DNA from: Chlorobiota bacterium
GTDB lineage: Bacteria; Bacteroidota; Ignavibacteria; OLB7
Assembly (NCBI GenBank): GCA_016700335.1
Contig: CP065014.1
Location: 1,835,001-1,899,000, forward strand
Direction: 5' to 3'
DNA length: 64,000 bases
Below the pieces are notes generated by a model. The model was not told the origin of the DNA and ran no database searches. It was given only the letters and a program-made list of their open reading frames with translations. The position numbers and the translations under genes were made by a program. Shown here in pieces: positions 1-9,237 of the stretch. How positions within the stretch are numbered: the first letter of the stretch is position 1; the number at the start of each line of letters is the position of its first letter.

Positions 1-600
1 AATGAACAATCAAAAGGAGTTGTATATTCTAAAGATGGTGCTTATTTGTGTATCATTTTTGATGGTAAATTAATTCAAAAAACTAATTTACTTGATTCAA
101 TTGTAATTCCAAAAATATATGGTGGAAGTCATTTTCTAAATGCTTTCATTTGCAGAAGTTGGGGTGAAAGTCTTAAAAATAATGAGTCTAATATAACTGA
201 TTCAATTGGGGTTGAAATTAAAACTGTAGATAAGAAAAAAACAATTGAAGCAAAAAATTCTATATCAATTAAAGACTCTTTAATTATTGATTCAACTTCA
301 TTAAATGATCCATTTATTTTCATTTGTTCACCAAATTCAGAACAATTTTCTATTAATGAAGGTAATAATATTCTTTTAGATTTTCAATGTAAAAATGTTG
401 TACTATCAGATTCTAACTTTAAGATTAGAGTTAGTATTGATGGAAAGAATTTAGGTACTATTTATGATAACAAGCCAAGAATTTTAGCTGGGACAAGAAA
501 AGGAGTCCATTTAATTAAATTAGAATTATTGACTTCTGAAGGAAAAATTACCCAAGGTAAATATGCAGTTGCAGAAAGAAGTTTTCAAATTACAAACTAA
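1..600 (+). CDS. Conserved hypothetical protein, 3' part only
   Basis: The frame is open from the first base, so the N-terminus lies before the window. The visible 199 residues hold a short motif near the middle (CRSWGESLKN) and a C-terminal beta-rich segment with spaced glycines (IDGKNLG, AGTRKGVHLIKLELL). From memory this resembles an uncharacterised family found in several phyla, with an F-x-S-R-S-W-x-E-S motif and a final G-x-H-T-x-K-L-x-L strand. I cannot attach a Pfam name. The TTG at 46 is only the first start-like codon in the visible part. It ends 16 bp before a superoxide dismutase gene on the same strand and is probably co-transcribed with it. Confidence 0.6.
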   Translation, partial: NEQSKGVVYSKDGAYLCIIFDGKLIQKTNLLDSIVIPKIYGGSHFLNAFICRSWGESLKNNESNITDSIGVEIKTVDKKKTIEAKNSISIKDSLIIDSTSLNDPFIFICSPNSEQFSINEGNNILLDFQCKNVVLSDSNFKIRVSIDGKNLGTIYDNKPRILAGTRKGVHLIKLELLTSEGKITQGKYAVAERSFQITN

Positions 601-616
601 TATATTACTTAAACAA

Positions 617-1372
617 ATGAAAAAATCAAGAAGAGATTTTTTATCTAAAACTGGAGTAGCAACAATTATTGGTACATCAATTTTACATAAAAATGCTACA
701 GCTTTATTAGATACACCTCAAGGTAATTCCCCTCAAGGCAATACAAATCAAACATCTGGTAAAACTACTAAACATGAATTACCAGCTTTGCCTTATGCTT
801 ATAATGCATTAGAACCATTTATTGATGAGACTACCATGAAATTACATCATGACAAACATCATCAAGCATATGTAGATGGCTTAAATAAAGCAGAAGGTGA
901 GTTAGCAAAAGCAAGAGTAAATAATGATTTCTCAATGATTCAACATTGGTCAAAACAATCAGCTTTTCATGGTGGTGGACATTTTTTGCATTCTCTTTTT
1001 TGGAGAATAATGGCAGCTTCAAATAATGGTGGTGGTGGAAAACCTAATGGTGTTTTGTTGGATAAAATTATTGAGGATTTTGGTTCATTTGAAATTTTTC
1101 AAAAACAATTCAATTCTGCTGCAACAACTGTTGAAGGTGGTGGTTGGGCAATATTACATTACAGAAAACAAGATAACAGATTAATAATTCTTCAAGCAGA
1201 AAATCAACATAAATTTTCACAATGGGGTACAACTCCTATTTTGGCAATTGATGTTTGGGAACATGCTTATTATTTAAAATATCAGAATAAAAGAACTGAT
1301 TACGTTAACAGTTGGTGGAATGTGGTAAATTGGAATGAAGTATCAAAGAATTTTATTGAATTGACAAAGTAA
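617..1372 (+). CDS. sodA: Tat-exported Fe/Mn-type superoxide dismutase
   Basis: Converts superoxide to hydrogen peroxide and oxygen. I chose ATG 617 because it gives an N-terminus MKKSRRDFLSK, a twin-arginine (Tat) signal, followed by a Ser/Thr/Gly/Asn linker and then the canonical start of the SOD fold (LPALPYAYNALEP). Metal ligands are visible: His in LHHDKHH, His in HSLFW, and Asp and His in DVWEHAYY. The Gly before the second His (GGGH) and the Gln in AENQH fit the Mn-type arrangement (Gly77/Gln146 in E. coli SodA) better than Fe-type, but cambialistic use cannot be excluded. The mature enzyme should act outside the cytoplasm, which is less common for this family. A bidirectional terminator follows. 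Confidence is high for family, moderate for metal. Confidence 0.93.
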   Translation: MKKSRRDFLSKTGVATIIGTSILHKNATALLDTPQGNSPQGNTNQTSGKTTKHELPALPYAYNALEPFIDETTMKLHHDKHHQAYVDGLNKAEGELAKARVNNDFSMIQHWSKQSAFHGGGHFLHSLFWRIMAASNNGGGGKPNGVLLDKIIEDFGSFEIFQKQFNSAATTVEGGGWAILHYRKQDNRLIILQAENQHKFSQWGTTPILAIDVWEHAYYLKYQNKRTDYVNSWWNVVNWNEVSKNFIELTK

Positions 1373-1392
1373 AATAGTTTTCTATAAAATAT

Positions 1393-1427
1393 AAAAAAAG
1401 CGGAAAGAATTATCTTCCCGCTTTTTT
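1393..1427. terminator. Bidirectional rho-independent terminator
   Basis: Left arm A7-GCGG at 1393-1403 pairs with CCGC-T6 at 1418-1427, with extra AAG/CTT pairing inside. It sits between the convergent ends of the superoxide dismutase gene and the Omp28-like gene and has A/T tracts suitable for both directions. Confidence 0.85.
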
Positions 1428-1444
1428 ATTAAATCACCAAAATT

Positions 1445-3556
1445 TTATTTTACCACAACTATTTGTTTTGTAAATGTTTTATCACCAACTTTTAAACTAA
1501 TTGTGTAATTCCCACTTGAAAATCCATCAGTTGATATATTTGCTTTATTAGGACCTACATTTGTATTTAACAATCCTTCTGAAACTTTCTCTCCATTTAC
1601 ATTAAACATGGAAAACTCTGCTCTTTTGTTAGTATTAGAATAAAATTCAATATTCAATGCATCAGTAACTGGATTTGGGAATAAATTAAATTGATTTTCA
1701 ACTGTATTATCATTTATACCAGCAGGTGGAACCTTAACACCCCAATTTGATTGGATTACTTCATTGGTAGTTTTGTTTTGTAAGAATGCAACAACTTCTA
1801 AGTTTTCAAAATTTTCTACTGAATGTTCAGTAGCTAATTTAATTCTATTAGCTGAAGCTCCATCTTTTGATAATCTATAGCTACCTTTAAATTCATAATC
1901 AAAACTCTTAGTAACTTTTGTACCTTTTGTTAATCCAGTAAATGCAGTTCCATTTTGATCTGGTAACATTTTCTTTACTACATCTTCAAATTCAACTTCA
2001 CCATTTGTTTTAACATTTTTTGTTGTTAATTTTTCGCAAATTAAAACTTGCAATGTATGAGTTCCTGTTAAATCTTGTAATGGAGTCATATCAACGTCAA
2101 CATGAACTTTATTTCCAACCATTGAAAAATTTGCATTTAATTTTAATGTATTTTCTCCTTCTGAAAATTGTTGAAAAAGATCTTCAGTATAAGATTGGGC
2201 ATTACCATTCCATCCACCATTTACTTGCATATTTGGGATAGCATTTACCTTATAGTAATTTCTACGAGCAACAGTTTCACTTGTACAGTAAGGGTCTCCA
2301 GTTCCTGGAAAATCTTGTTGATATTTAACAACAGTAAATTCTCTATCGCTATGATCATTTAAAACGTTTTTTAAATTTGCGTTACCGGGATTACAAGGAG
2401 GACAAGTTGAAGAAGTAAACACTTCGTGTAAAATTTTTCTTTCAGGAGGCATTTCTTTAATATTCAATGTAAGGCTTGCTTTGTCATCACCTGGATTGCC
2501 ATCACTACTTCCATTTATTTTTGATACCCAAACTTCTATATCTTTAGAGCCAGATCCAGTAATTGCAAAATTAGTTGGATGAGTTAAAGTTGCAAATTCC
2601 ATTGGTGCAATATTTAATCCACCGATTATTTTAGAAATAGGTGCACCGCCATCAATTGCATAACTTAATTCAACTTCAGTCACAGGCTTTGCTCCAAGGT
2701 TGCGGAAATATCCAATTACAGGTGTTTCTTTATCTGTAACAAAAAGAACTGGTTTCATTTTAACACTAATACCTGACATATCATAATCTGGTTGAACTCC
2801 AGGAGCAAACATCCAATAAGAGTTATCACCAGGAGTAAAGTCATTTGTTTTATTTGCTCTTGAGCCTAATTTTGGTGAACCATCAACCATTAATGCTCTT
2901 TTAGAATCAAATTGAACTCCGGCAGTGATTTGACAATTTTCTGAACAAAGTGCTCCTCCAGTAACACATAATGTTTTAACATCAACAATGTATATTTTAT
3001 TAGTTGTTTCTTCAAATACAATTGCCCAATATGTCCAACCCTCAGGTATATTATCATCTGTAAAGAAATTAAAATAAACCCAATGCTGTCTTCTTGGGCT
3101 TGATCCAAATGTTCTTTTAAGAATTGTACTAGCGTAAGTTGTTGTTCCACTTACTGCTTCTCTTGATTGAGAAATACCCCAAACACAAACAGATTTATCT
3201 GGAATAGATGCTGATGGTAATGTTGTGTTTTCAACTGGTGGTGCAACTGTTGTTGATGTAGAAAAAGTAACAACTCCATTAGATGATACTTTGTATTTAT
3301 TTACAACTTCACCGTTAAACTTAAATGAGATTGGTAATGTTTGTTCAGGACTCCAAACAGGATCCCCATTTGCACCATCAAGAACAACAGTCCAACCAGC
3401 TATTGGTGTTTGTGCTGAATAAGGATTTTCTGATTCATTGTTCAATCCTCCAGGATTCGTTCCTGCATTCAAGAAAGGCATTTGATAGTATTCTACTTGA
3501 GCAAAAACTCTAGTACTGATAAGCCCAATTACGGCAATCAATAATAATTTTCTCAT
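1445..3556 (-). CDS. Omp28/thioredoxin-like secreted protein with T9SS sorting domain
   Basis: A 703-residue surface or secreted protein. It has a Sec signal peptide (MRKLLLIAVIGLISTRVFAQ), then a roughly 350-residue beta-rich region, then an Omp28-related thioredoxin-like domain around residues 375-520 with a CPPC motif at 385-388 (HEVFTSSTCPPC). The last 80 residues are a T9SS type A sorting domain (NLFPNPVTDALNIEF ... GNYTISLKVGDKTF). Omp28 relatives in Bacteroidota are surface lipoproteins or adhesins of uncertain function. The CPPC pair suggests a redox or structural disulfide, but catalysis is not shown. It is divergent from the FAH-family gene and ends at a shared terminator. Confidence 0.85.
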   Translation of the reverse strand: MRKLLLIAVIGLISTRVFAQVEYYQMPFLNAGTNPGGLNNESENPYSAQTPIAGWTVVLDGANGDPVWSPEQTLPISFKFNGEVVNKYKVSSNGVVTFSTSTTVAPPVENTTLPSASIPDKSVCVWGISQSREAVSGTTTYASTILKRTFGSSPRRQHWVYFNFFTDDNIPEGWTYWAIVFEETTNKIYIVDVKTLCVTGGALCSENCQITAGVQFDSKRALMVDGSPKLGSRANKTNDFTPGDNSYWMFAPGVQPDYDMSGISVKMKPVLFVTDKETPVIGYFRNLGAKPVTEVELSYAIDGGAPISKIIGGLNIAPMEFATLTHPTNFAITGSGSKDIEVWVSKINGSSDGNPGDDKASLTLNIKEMPPERKILHEVFTSSTCPPCNPGNANLKNVLNDHSDREFTVVKYQQDFPGTGDPYCTSETVARRNYYKVNAIPNMQVNGGWNGNAQSYTEDLFQQFSEGENTLKLNANFSMVGNKVHVDVDMTPLQDLTGTHTLQVLICEKLTTKNVKTNGEVEFEDVVKKMLPDQNGTAFTGLTKGTKVTKSFDYEFKGSYRLSKDGASANRIKLATEHSVENFENLEVVAFLQNKTTNEVIQSNWGVKVPPAGINDNTVENQFNLFPNPVTDALNIEFYSNTNKRAEFSMFNVNGEKVSEGLLNTNVGPNKANISTDGFSSGNYTISLKVGDKTFTKQIVVVK

Positions 3557-3643
3557 TTTGATTTGTTTATTTAATTTATAAAAAGAAAAATTTATTTCAA
3601 TGTTGCAACTTAGTATTTTTTTTTATTATACACTAATATATTT

Positions 3644-4264
3644 ATGAATAATACAATTTATTGTTTAGGTAAAAATTATCCACTTCATGCAAAAGAAATG
3701 GGTTCTAATTTACCATCAACTCCTGTAGTTTTTATCAAGCCATCAACTAGTTATAACATTACAAATAAAATTTCTATTCCTGAAATTTCAAATGATATGC
3801 ATTATGAAGTTGAATTGGTTTGTAGGATTTCAAAAGATGCTGAAAACATTTCTGAAAAAGAGGCTTTAGATTTTATTGATGCTTTTGCTATAGGAATTGA
3901 TTTTACATTAAGAGATATTCAGAATAATGCTAAAAAAGAGGGTAACCCTTGGTCAATTTCTAAAGGATTTTTTGGGTCAGCTTCTGTTGGGAGTTTTATT
4001 GATAAAATTGATATTCAAGATTACAATAACCTAAAGATTTCACTAAAATTGAATGGTGAATTAAAACAATTTGGTTATACAAAAAACATGATTTTTAAAA
4101 TCCCATTTATAGTATCATATTTATCTAATATTTTTACTTTAAAATCTGGTGATCTAATTTTTACAGGCACTCCTGAAGGTGTTGGGAAAGTTGATATTGG
4201 TGATGTTCTTGAATGCTCTATTGTTGATTATGTAAAAAGTAATTTAATAGTAAATGTTGTATAA
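3644..4264 (+). CDS. Fumarylacetoacetate hydrolase (FAH) family protein
   Basis: A 206-residue small FAH-domain enzyme of the acylpyruvase/oxaloacetate decarboxylase (FAHD1/YcgM-like) size class. Visible are the opening YCLGKNYPLHAKEMG, the acidic metal-binding segment HYEVELV, ID-F-T-L-R-D-I-Q, the KGFFGSA region and the hallmark GDLIFTGTPEGVG near the C-terminus. Members use Mg or Mn to cleave or decarboxylate small beta-keto acids; the substrate here cannot be read from sequence. It lies alone between a divergent T9SS cargo gene and a convergent DUF2071 gene, so context gives no pathway. Confidence 0.88.
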   Translation: MNNTIYCLGKNYPLHAKEMGSNLPSTPVVFIKPSTSYNITNKISIPEISNDMHYEVELVCRISKDAENISEKEALDFIDAFAIGIDFTLRDIQNNAKKEGNPWSISKGFFGSASVGSFIDKIDIQDYNNLKISLKLNGELKQFGYTKNMIFKIPFIVSYLSNIFTLKSGDLIFTGTPEGVGKVDIGDVLECSIVDYVKSNLIVNVV

Positions 4265-4283
4265 ATAATACTAAAAGTAATTA

Positions 4284-5081
4284 TCAAGCAATTTTAGGTG
4301 GCAATAAAACTTCAAATTTTGTTTGAGGACAAATAAAAATTGAATGTGGGTTTTGCATTTCTTGTTGAGTTAGAATACCTAATTTCTCAAACATTGAAAA
4401 ATATAAATTTATTGGCTTACCAATAGTAGAAACAATTTTTTCGTGCCAAACTGAATATGTACCCATAACACCATTACTTCTATAATAGTATCCTTTTACT
4501 GGATGTGTTAAAATTAGTTCTTGATCTATTAAAGAAATGAATCCCTCTTCAAGTCTTATTGGTACACCTGTGTCTTCTATTTCTATATCAGCACTACACC
4601 AATCAGATTTAATTTTATAATAAAAATTTTTGTATTTATTTAATGAAAAATCGTACTCGCAATTTATCTTATAACTAGCATAATACCAAGGAATTTTCCA
4701 AAGAAATTTTGCTATGAAAACTAAATATGAAGCTAATGTAGTACCAAAAAACCAAACACATGGTTCTTTTGTAACTTTATCAATAACATAAACTCTATAA
4801 TTTGTTTGTCCAAAACAAAACTTAAAAAATGGGAAGAAGTTTTTAAAATGAAAATTATAATCATAAAAAGGTACAACACTTAACATAGCCATTAACTTTC
4901 CATTAATGTTAAATTCTTGAATATCGAATTTATCTTGAGGAACAATTTTTAAGAGTCTTTCTATTGGTAATGAGTAATTTATTAATGCAAAATTATGTAA
5001 AGTAGTATCAATATCTAAAAACGAGTTTTTAGATTTTTTCAATCTAATATTTAATAAAGATTCTGAATCATTGTTTAACAT
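4284..5081 (-). CDS. DUF2071 (YqjF-like) family protein
   Basis: A 265-residue protein that resembles the DUF2071 family. The N-terminal part has LINYSLPIERLLKIVP, followed by the family's typical 'self-contained value' segment (INGKLMAMLSVVPFYDYNF) and the YRVYVIDK/GVWFF-like strand with IPWYYASYKI. The fold is expected to be a beta-barrel. Function is unknown; family members have been linked to acetoacetate-decarboxylase-like folds. No signal peptide is apparent, although two aromatic-rich stretches (95-130) could contact membrane. It is convergent with the FAH gene (19 bp apart). Confidence 0.6.
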   Translation of the reverse strand: MLNNDSESLLNIRLKKSKNSFLDIDTTLHNFALINYSLPIERLLKIVPQDKFDIQEFNINGKLMAMLSVVPFYDYNFHFKNFFPFFKFCFGQTNYRVYVIDKVTKEPCVWFFGTTLASYLVFIAKFLWKIPWYYASYKINCEYDFSLNKYKNFYYKIKSDWCSADIEIEDTGVPIRLEEGFISLIDQELILTHPVKGYYYRSNGVMGTYSVWHEKIVSTIGKPINLYFSMFEKLGILTQQEMQNPHSIFICPQTKFEVLLPPKIA

Positions 5082-5176
5082 ATTTTATAAATAATCTAGA
5101 TAAAAAAACTTTTCAAGTTTAAATTAACCTTACTCTAAAATTTTTATTCATTAATAAAAAATTGAATTAATAAAAT

Positions 5177-6931
5177 TTATAACTTGCTAGTAAGGTTAAC
5201 CCTAAATCCAGTAAATGGGTTTACAGTCCTACAAACTCCACCAGTACAAACTACTCCTCCTCTTTCAGAACCATATTGTAAACCAAAATTATGAGTATTG
5301 CCAATTCTGTAAGTGAAGCCTAAAACTGGCCAGAGAGATTGTTGATTTTGTTCATTTTTAACTGTTGAATATTCAATTCTACTATTAAAAGATAACTTTG
5401 AGCTTGCAGTATATTCAAATACTAAATAAATGTTATTAAAATGTCCATCAAACTCAATTGTATTAATTACAGTATCCTTCACTGCTTTTTTCTTTGATTC
5501 AAAAGCTTGTTGTAATTCTAATATTGCATGAAGTTCTGTTGATTCACTTAACTCTATAAAAGAAGCCAACATCAAAGTTGTTGATTCATTTTTTTCAGTT
5601 TTAGATGGATGAGTTGAAGCAGGTTCAGTATAAATGTAATTTTTCTTCAATTGAACTCCACCTATAAAACTTAATTCAGAGTTTAATTTGAACTCAGATG
5701 ACAAAAATATTTCTGAATAAGGTGAATAGATTGAATCACTAAATGAAGGTAATATTCTAGATTCAGCAACAGATTTAACTAATATATTGTTAACAAGATT
5801 ATATCCAAAATGTCTACTTCCAGCTGAGAAAACTCCTGAAAAACTCAATTTTTCATTTACATTATAACTTCCCGAAACCATAATTCCTACCTCATCATTT
5901 ACTTCCTGTTGGTGAGGATTTCTGGCTAATAATGCTTTGTCATGTTCAGGTATTAATGTTGGTGGTTGTTGAATTGGTAATACCCTAGTTGATAACGGAG
6001 GATTCTGTTGCAAGTCAGGGTGAACTATATCAAAACTGTAATCTTTATATTCAAAGTTTAAACCAAAATCTTCATTATTATAACCAAGCATGCCGTAAAT
6101 ACCATAACCATTAATTGGTGCTCCGTTTAAATCTGAAATAGCAGAACTATCCAAAGGAGAATTTTTGTAAGCATAATTAAAAAAACAAGACAAATTATCA
6201 TAATTTGCTTTCAAATATCCTTCTCTTAAAAAAGTTTCATAAGGCACTTGAAGAAATTTATTTTTCAAAGCTGAAACTGCTAAATAAGAACCACCTAAAG
6301 CAATTTCAGATATAGGCCTGTATTCTCCTGATCCACCTCTTAAGAGATAATCTTCAAATCTTGAATTATGAATAATTGGTGCATAACTTAAGATGCCACC
6401 AAATAAACTCGCTGAAATATTTTCATCTTCATAATCTACTTTTGCTCCTTGAGTTTCAGTGTTAAAGCCTATTGGACGGCTTTCGTAAGTATTCATAACT
6501 AAACCTCTTCCAATCAAATTATAAAAATTTCCACCTCTTGCTTTAATATTATCTTTAGTAAACTCAACAAAATAACTTGATATTCCAATTGTATCTCTAC
6601 CTTGTTCCCTTGGTTTATCTAGTTCAGCTTTGAAACCAAAATTAAAATTTCCGATATTAAATTTTGTATTAAATACATTCTCAAGATATTCTTTTTTTAA
6701 CTCATTATTATCTGTATCAAACTGACTACCCGCTCCTGCTCTAAATTCATTTGCAATTGAATACGTGATTGTTGGTGTTACTTCAATTTCATTATTTGAT
6801 TCAGCTTGTTTAATTTCAATTAAGGGTACTTTTAAAGTATCTTTTTCAGAACTTTCAGATTCTTGAGAATAAGTTTTATTTAATAATCCAAAAAATAAAA
6901 TTAATAAGGTAACCTTGTAAATTTTAAACAT
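5177..6931 (-). CDS. Outer-membrane beta-barrel protein, DUF6029-like
   Basis: 584 residues with an N-terminal signal peptide (LLILFFGLLNKTYSQ) and alternating polar/aromatic strands to the end, typical of a large outer-membrane barrel. The segment GGNFYNLIGRGLVMNTYESR and the surrounding pattern recall the Bacteroidota DUF6029 family, which I name from memory. The protein ends in a strand (FTGFRVNLTSKL) rather than a T9SS tail, consistent with insertion in the outer membrane. A terminator separates it from the TlpA-like gene upstream, so it is probably transcribed on its own. Ligand or cargo unknown. Confidence 0.6.
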   Translation of the reverse strand: MFKIYKVTLLILFFGLLNKTYSQESESSEKDTLKVPLIEIKQAESNNEIEVTPTITYSIANEFRAGAGSQFDTDNNELKKEYLENVFNTKFNIGNFNFGFKAELDKPREQGRDTIGISSYFVEFTKDNIKARGGNFYNLIGRGLVMNTYESRPIGFNTETQGAKVDYEDENISASLFGGILSYAPIIHNSRFEDYLLRGGSGEYRPISEIALGGSYLAVSALKNKFLQVPYETFLREGYLKANYDNLSCFFNYAYKNSPLDSSAISDLNGAPINGYGIYGMLGYNNEDFGLNFEYKDYSFDIVHPDLQQNPPLSTRVLPIQQPPTLIPEHDKALLARNPHQQEVNDEVGIMVSGSYNVNEKLSFSGVFSAGSRHFGYNLVNNILVKSVAESRILPSFSDSIYSPYSEIFLSSEFKLNSELSFIGGVQLKKNYIYTEPASTHPSKTEKNESTTLMLASFIELSESTELHAILELQQAFESKKKAVKDTVINTIEFDGHFNNIYLVFEYTASSKLSFNSRIEYSTVKNEQNQQSLWPVLGFTYRIGNTHNFGLQYGSERGGVVCTGGVCRTVNPFTGFRVNLTSKL

Positions 6932-6981
6932 AATCGGTTTTAATGAAGTAGTAATTGAAATGAAATAATAACTGCAAAGTA

Positions 6982-7024
6982 ATAAAAAAAAACGAAGCTA
7001 CATAATTGAATTTGTAACTTCGTT
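6982..7024 (-). terminator. Rho-independent terminator of the TlpA-like gene
   Basis: On the minus strand a 12-bp stem AACGAAGTTACA / TGTAGCTTCGTT (one mismatch) is followed by a run of nine T. It lies 37 bp after the TlpA-like stop codon. Confidence 0.88.
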
Positions 7025-7060
7025 TAATACATTTTTTAAAGTTTTAAAGAATCAATAAAT

Positions 7061-7564
7061 TTATTTAACTAAAGACATAACTTTATCAAAAATCTTTTTT
7101 TCATCTCCTTTCAAATATCCTTCATGTTTTTCAACAATTGAACCTCTTTTGTTAAAGATAACAGTGTAAGGAACATTATCACCATTCAATGCTTTGAAAA
7201 TATCTGAATTACTATCTATAAGTACTGGAAAAGTATAACCTTTTGATTTAACATATGGTGCTACCTTTGCCATAGTTTTAGTATTATCAATTGAAACAGC
7301 AATATATTCAACACTTTTCTCTGTTAATTTGCTATAAAGATTATTCATAGCTTCTTGTTCTTTTTTGCAAGGTTCACACCAAGTAGCCCAAAAACTGACT
7401 ATAGTAACTTTACCACTTGCAATTGATGCTATTGATTTTTGACCTCCTGAAACATTTGTTAGCAACTTTGTTAAAGTTGAAGAATTTTGAGCAGAAGTAA
7501 AATTATTCATTGTCAATGTCAAAAAGAATATGACAAGAATTAATTTAAAAGAATTTAATTTCAT
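7061..7564 (-). CDS. TlpA/ResA-like periplasmic thioredoxin
   Basis: 167 residues: a hydrophobic signal or anchor (residues 7-25, ending FTSAQ), then a thioredoxin fold with the active-site CEPC at 63-66 in FWATWCEPCKKEQ. The cis-proline region is VPYTVIF, and the extra insertion typical of TlpA/ResA reductases is VLIDSNSDIFKALNG. Such proteins reduce disulfides in periplasmic clients, for example apocytochromes c before haem attachment. No cytochrome maturation gene adjoins, so the client is unknown. It has its own terminator downstream. Confidence 0.87.
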   Translation of the reverse strand: MKLNSFKLILVIFFLTLTMNNFTSAQNSSTLTKLLTNVSGGQKSIASIASGKVTIVSFWATWCEPCKKEQEAMNNLYSKLTEKSVEYIAVSIDNTKTMAKVAPYVKSKGYTFPVLIDSNSDIFKALNGDNVPYTVIFNKRGSIVEKHEGYLKGDEKKIFDKVMSLVK

Positions 7565-7669
7565 TTGAGTTGTAAAAAATTATATAATTATTAAGTTAAA
7601 TTTATATCTCGATTGACAATTTGAGAATCTAATTAGTTTAAAAATAAATCTCTAAATTAATTAAAACAA

Positions 7670-8482
7670 TCAGTCGTTAACTAACAGATAACCTGCTTCC
7701 ATAGCAAAAACATCTCTTATAAAAGGAACTGGTTTTAATATATTAGCACTTAGAGCAGGTAAACCAAATTTCATTTTAAAAACTGGTCTTAGGAAAAATA
7801 ACTTCTCATCAAGAATTCTGTATCCAGAATCAAGGCTTGCTTTTCTGAATTTTGAAGTAGTCATTCTAATTTCTTTAATCCTTTGAACTTCAATTACATC
7901 AGCTGCTCTTCCATCTTTAATCAATTTATTAAAAATAAATTTTGGTAGTAAATGAACAAATGGAATTTTAGATATTTTATTTAATAACAACTGCTGATGA
8001 CCTCCAAAAGGTGAATAATATGGTGGGAAAGTAACATATAGAATACCTCCAGGTTTTAACATTTTTTTTATATTTACTAATGCTTGTTTTTCATCATCAA
8101 GATGTTCAATAACATCTCTTAACAATGCAATATCAAATTTACCTATCCATTCTTCAGTTGGTTCATTTGTTATTACATCATGATTAGTATATTCAATAGT
8201 TTTAATACCACATGTATTCGATAATTCACGTGCATACTCCAATCTATCTTCAGCAATATCAGTTCCAACCAATCTTCCTGCTCCATATTCAAACATAGCA
8301 CAAAGATTACCACCTTCTGCACAGCCTATTTCAATAATATCAGAATTTTTAATTTTCACACCTTTATCAAGCAAAAATGGAATTACATAATTACAAGATA
8401 ATCCATACATATAATTCCAAAGATACTTTACTACATCTGAGTATTTATTATCACTATATACTATTTCTTTAAAGGTATTCAA
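7670..8482 (-). CDS. Class I SAM-dependent methyltransferase
   Basis: 270 residues. Motif I is IEIGCAEGGNLCAMFEYGAGRL, here in full family form with acidic motif II at VGTDIAEDRL; motif IV is FDIALLRDVIEHL and the post-motif is LKPGGILYVTFPP, all typical of Methyltransf_11/23 enzymes. The C-terminal third has hydrophobic patches and may bind a lipid-like or quinone-like substrate, but the acceptor cannot be named. The ORF opens with TTG at 8482; the next ATG would remove 29 residues. It follows lipB by 34 bp on the same strand and may share its transcript. Confidence 0.82.
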   Translation of the reverse strand: MNTFKEIVYSDNKYSDVVKYLWNYMYGLSCNYVIPFLLDKGVKIKNSDIIEIGCAEGGNLCAMFEYGAGRLVGTDIAEDRLEYARELSNTCGIKTIEYTNHDVITNEPTEEWIGKFDIALLRDVIEHLDDEKQALVNIKKMLKPGGILYVTFPPYYSPFGGHQQLLLNKISKIPFVHLLPKFIFNKLIKDGRAADVIEVQRIKEIRMTTSKFRKASLDSGYRILDEKLFFLRPVFKMKFGLPALSANILKPVPFIRDVFAMEAGYLLVND

Positions 8483-8516
8483 TATTAAATATTAAAAATT
8501 TGACTTCAATTAATTT

Positions 8517-9164
8517 TTAGCTTATACTAAAAACATCATTCCACATATCAAAACAAACATCTGAAATTTGTTGTAATGAAAACACTTTATTAGTTTCATT
8601 TTCAATAGATGTTACTCCAAATTCTTTAATACCACATGGTACAATTGGATTAAATCTATTCAATTCTGTAGTAACATTTAAAGCAAACCCATGCATGGTT
8701 GTCCATCTAGACGATTTTATACCTATTGCACATAATTTTCTCTGAATATTATCTATTGAATTTACCCAAACTCCTGTATTAACTTCACTTCTAACTCCAT
8801 TAACTCCAAATTCTTTGATTGTGAGGATTATTAATTCTTCAAGAGACCTTAAGTACCAGCCTAAATCTTCTTTATAATCTTTTAGCCTAATAATAGGGTA
8901 TCCAACTAATTGACCAATACCATGATAAGTTACATCTCCTCCTCTATCTACATCAAATACTTCATAACCATCTAATTTTAATTGTTCCCTAGATTTTAAT
9001 AAGTTATTGTCATTTTTAGAATTTCTACCAATTGTAATTACATCAGGGTGCTCACACAAAAAAAAAGTATTATCTTCTTTTTCATCTAAAACATTTTGAA
9101 AAGTCAATTTTTGCAAATCATATGCTTCTCCATAATTAATTCTACCTAACCATCTGAAGTTCAT
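8517..9164 (-). CDS. lipB: Octanoyltransferase (lipoate biosynthesis)
   Basis: Transfers octanoate from octanoyl-ACP to the lipoyl domain of 2-oxoacid dehydrogenases and the glycine cleavage H protein. 215 residues, normal for LipB. Visible hallmarks: HPDVITIGRNSK, RGGDVTYHGIGQ (usually HGPGQ, here Pro replaced by Ile), catalytic Lys150 in AIGIKSSRW with MHGFALNV, and catalytic Cys177 in VPCGIKEFGVTS. It lies 73 bp downstream of lpdA on the same strand, a sensible pairing because Lpd oxidises the lipoyl group that LipB starts to build. lipA is not in the window. Confidence 0.96.
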   Translation of the reverse strand: MNFRWLGRINYGEAYDLQKLTFQNVLDEKEDNTFFLCEHPDVITIGRNSKNDNNLLKSREQLKLDGYEVFDVDRGGDVTYHGIGQLVGYPIIRLKDYKEDLGWYLRSLEELIILTIKEFGVNGVRSEVNTGVWVNSIDNIQRKLCAIGIKSSRWTTMHGFALNVTTELNRFNPIVPCGIKEFGVTSIENETNKVFSLQQISDVCFDMWNDVFSIS

Positions 9165-9237
9165 AAAAATTAATTAATTCAATTGAATAAAATTCCTAGA
9201 TAATTTTCAATATAAAAACAGATTATCATTAAATAGC

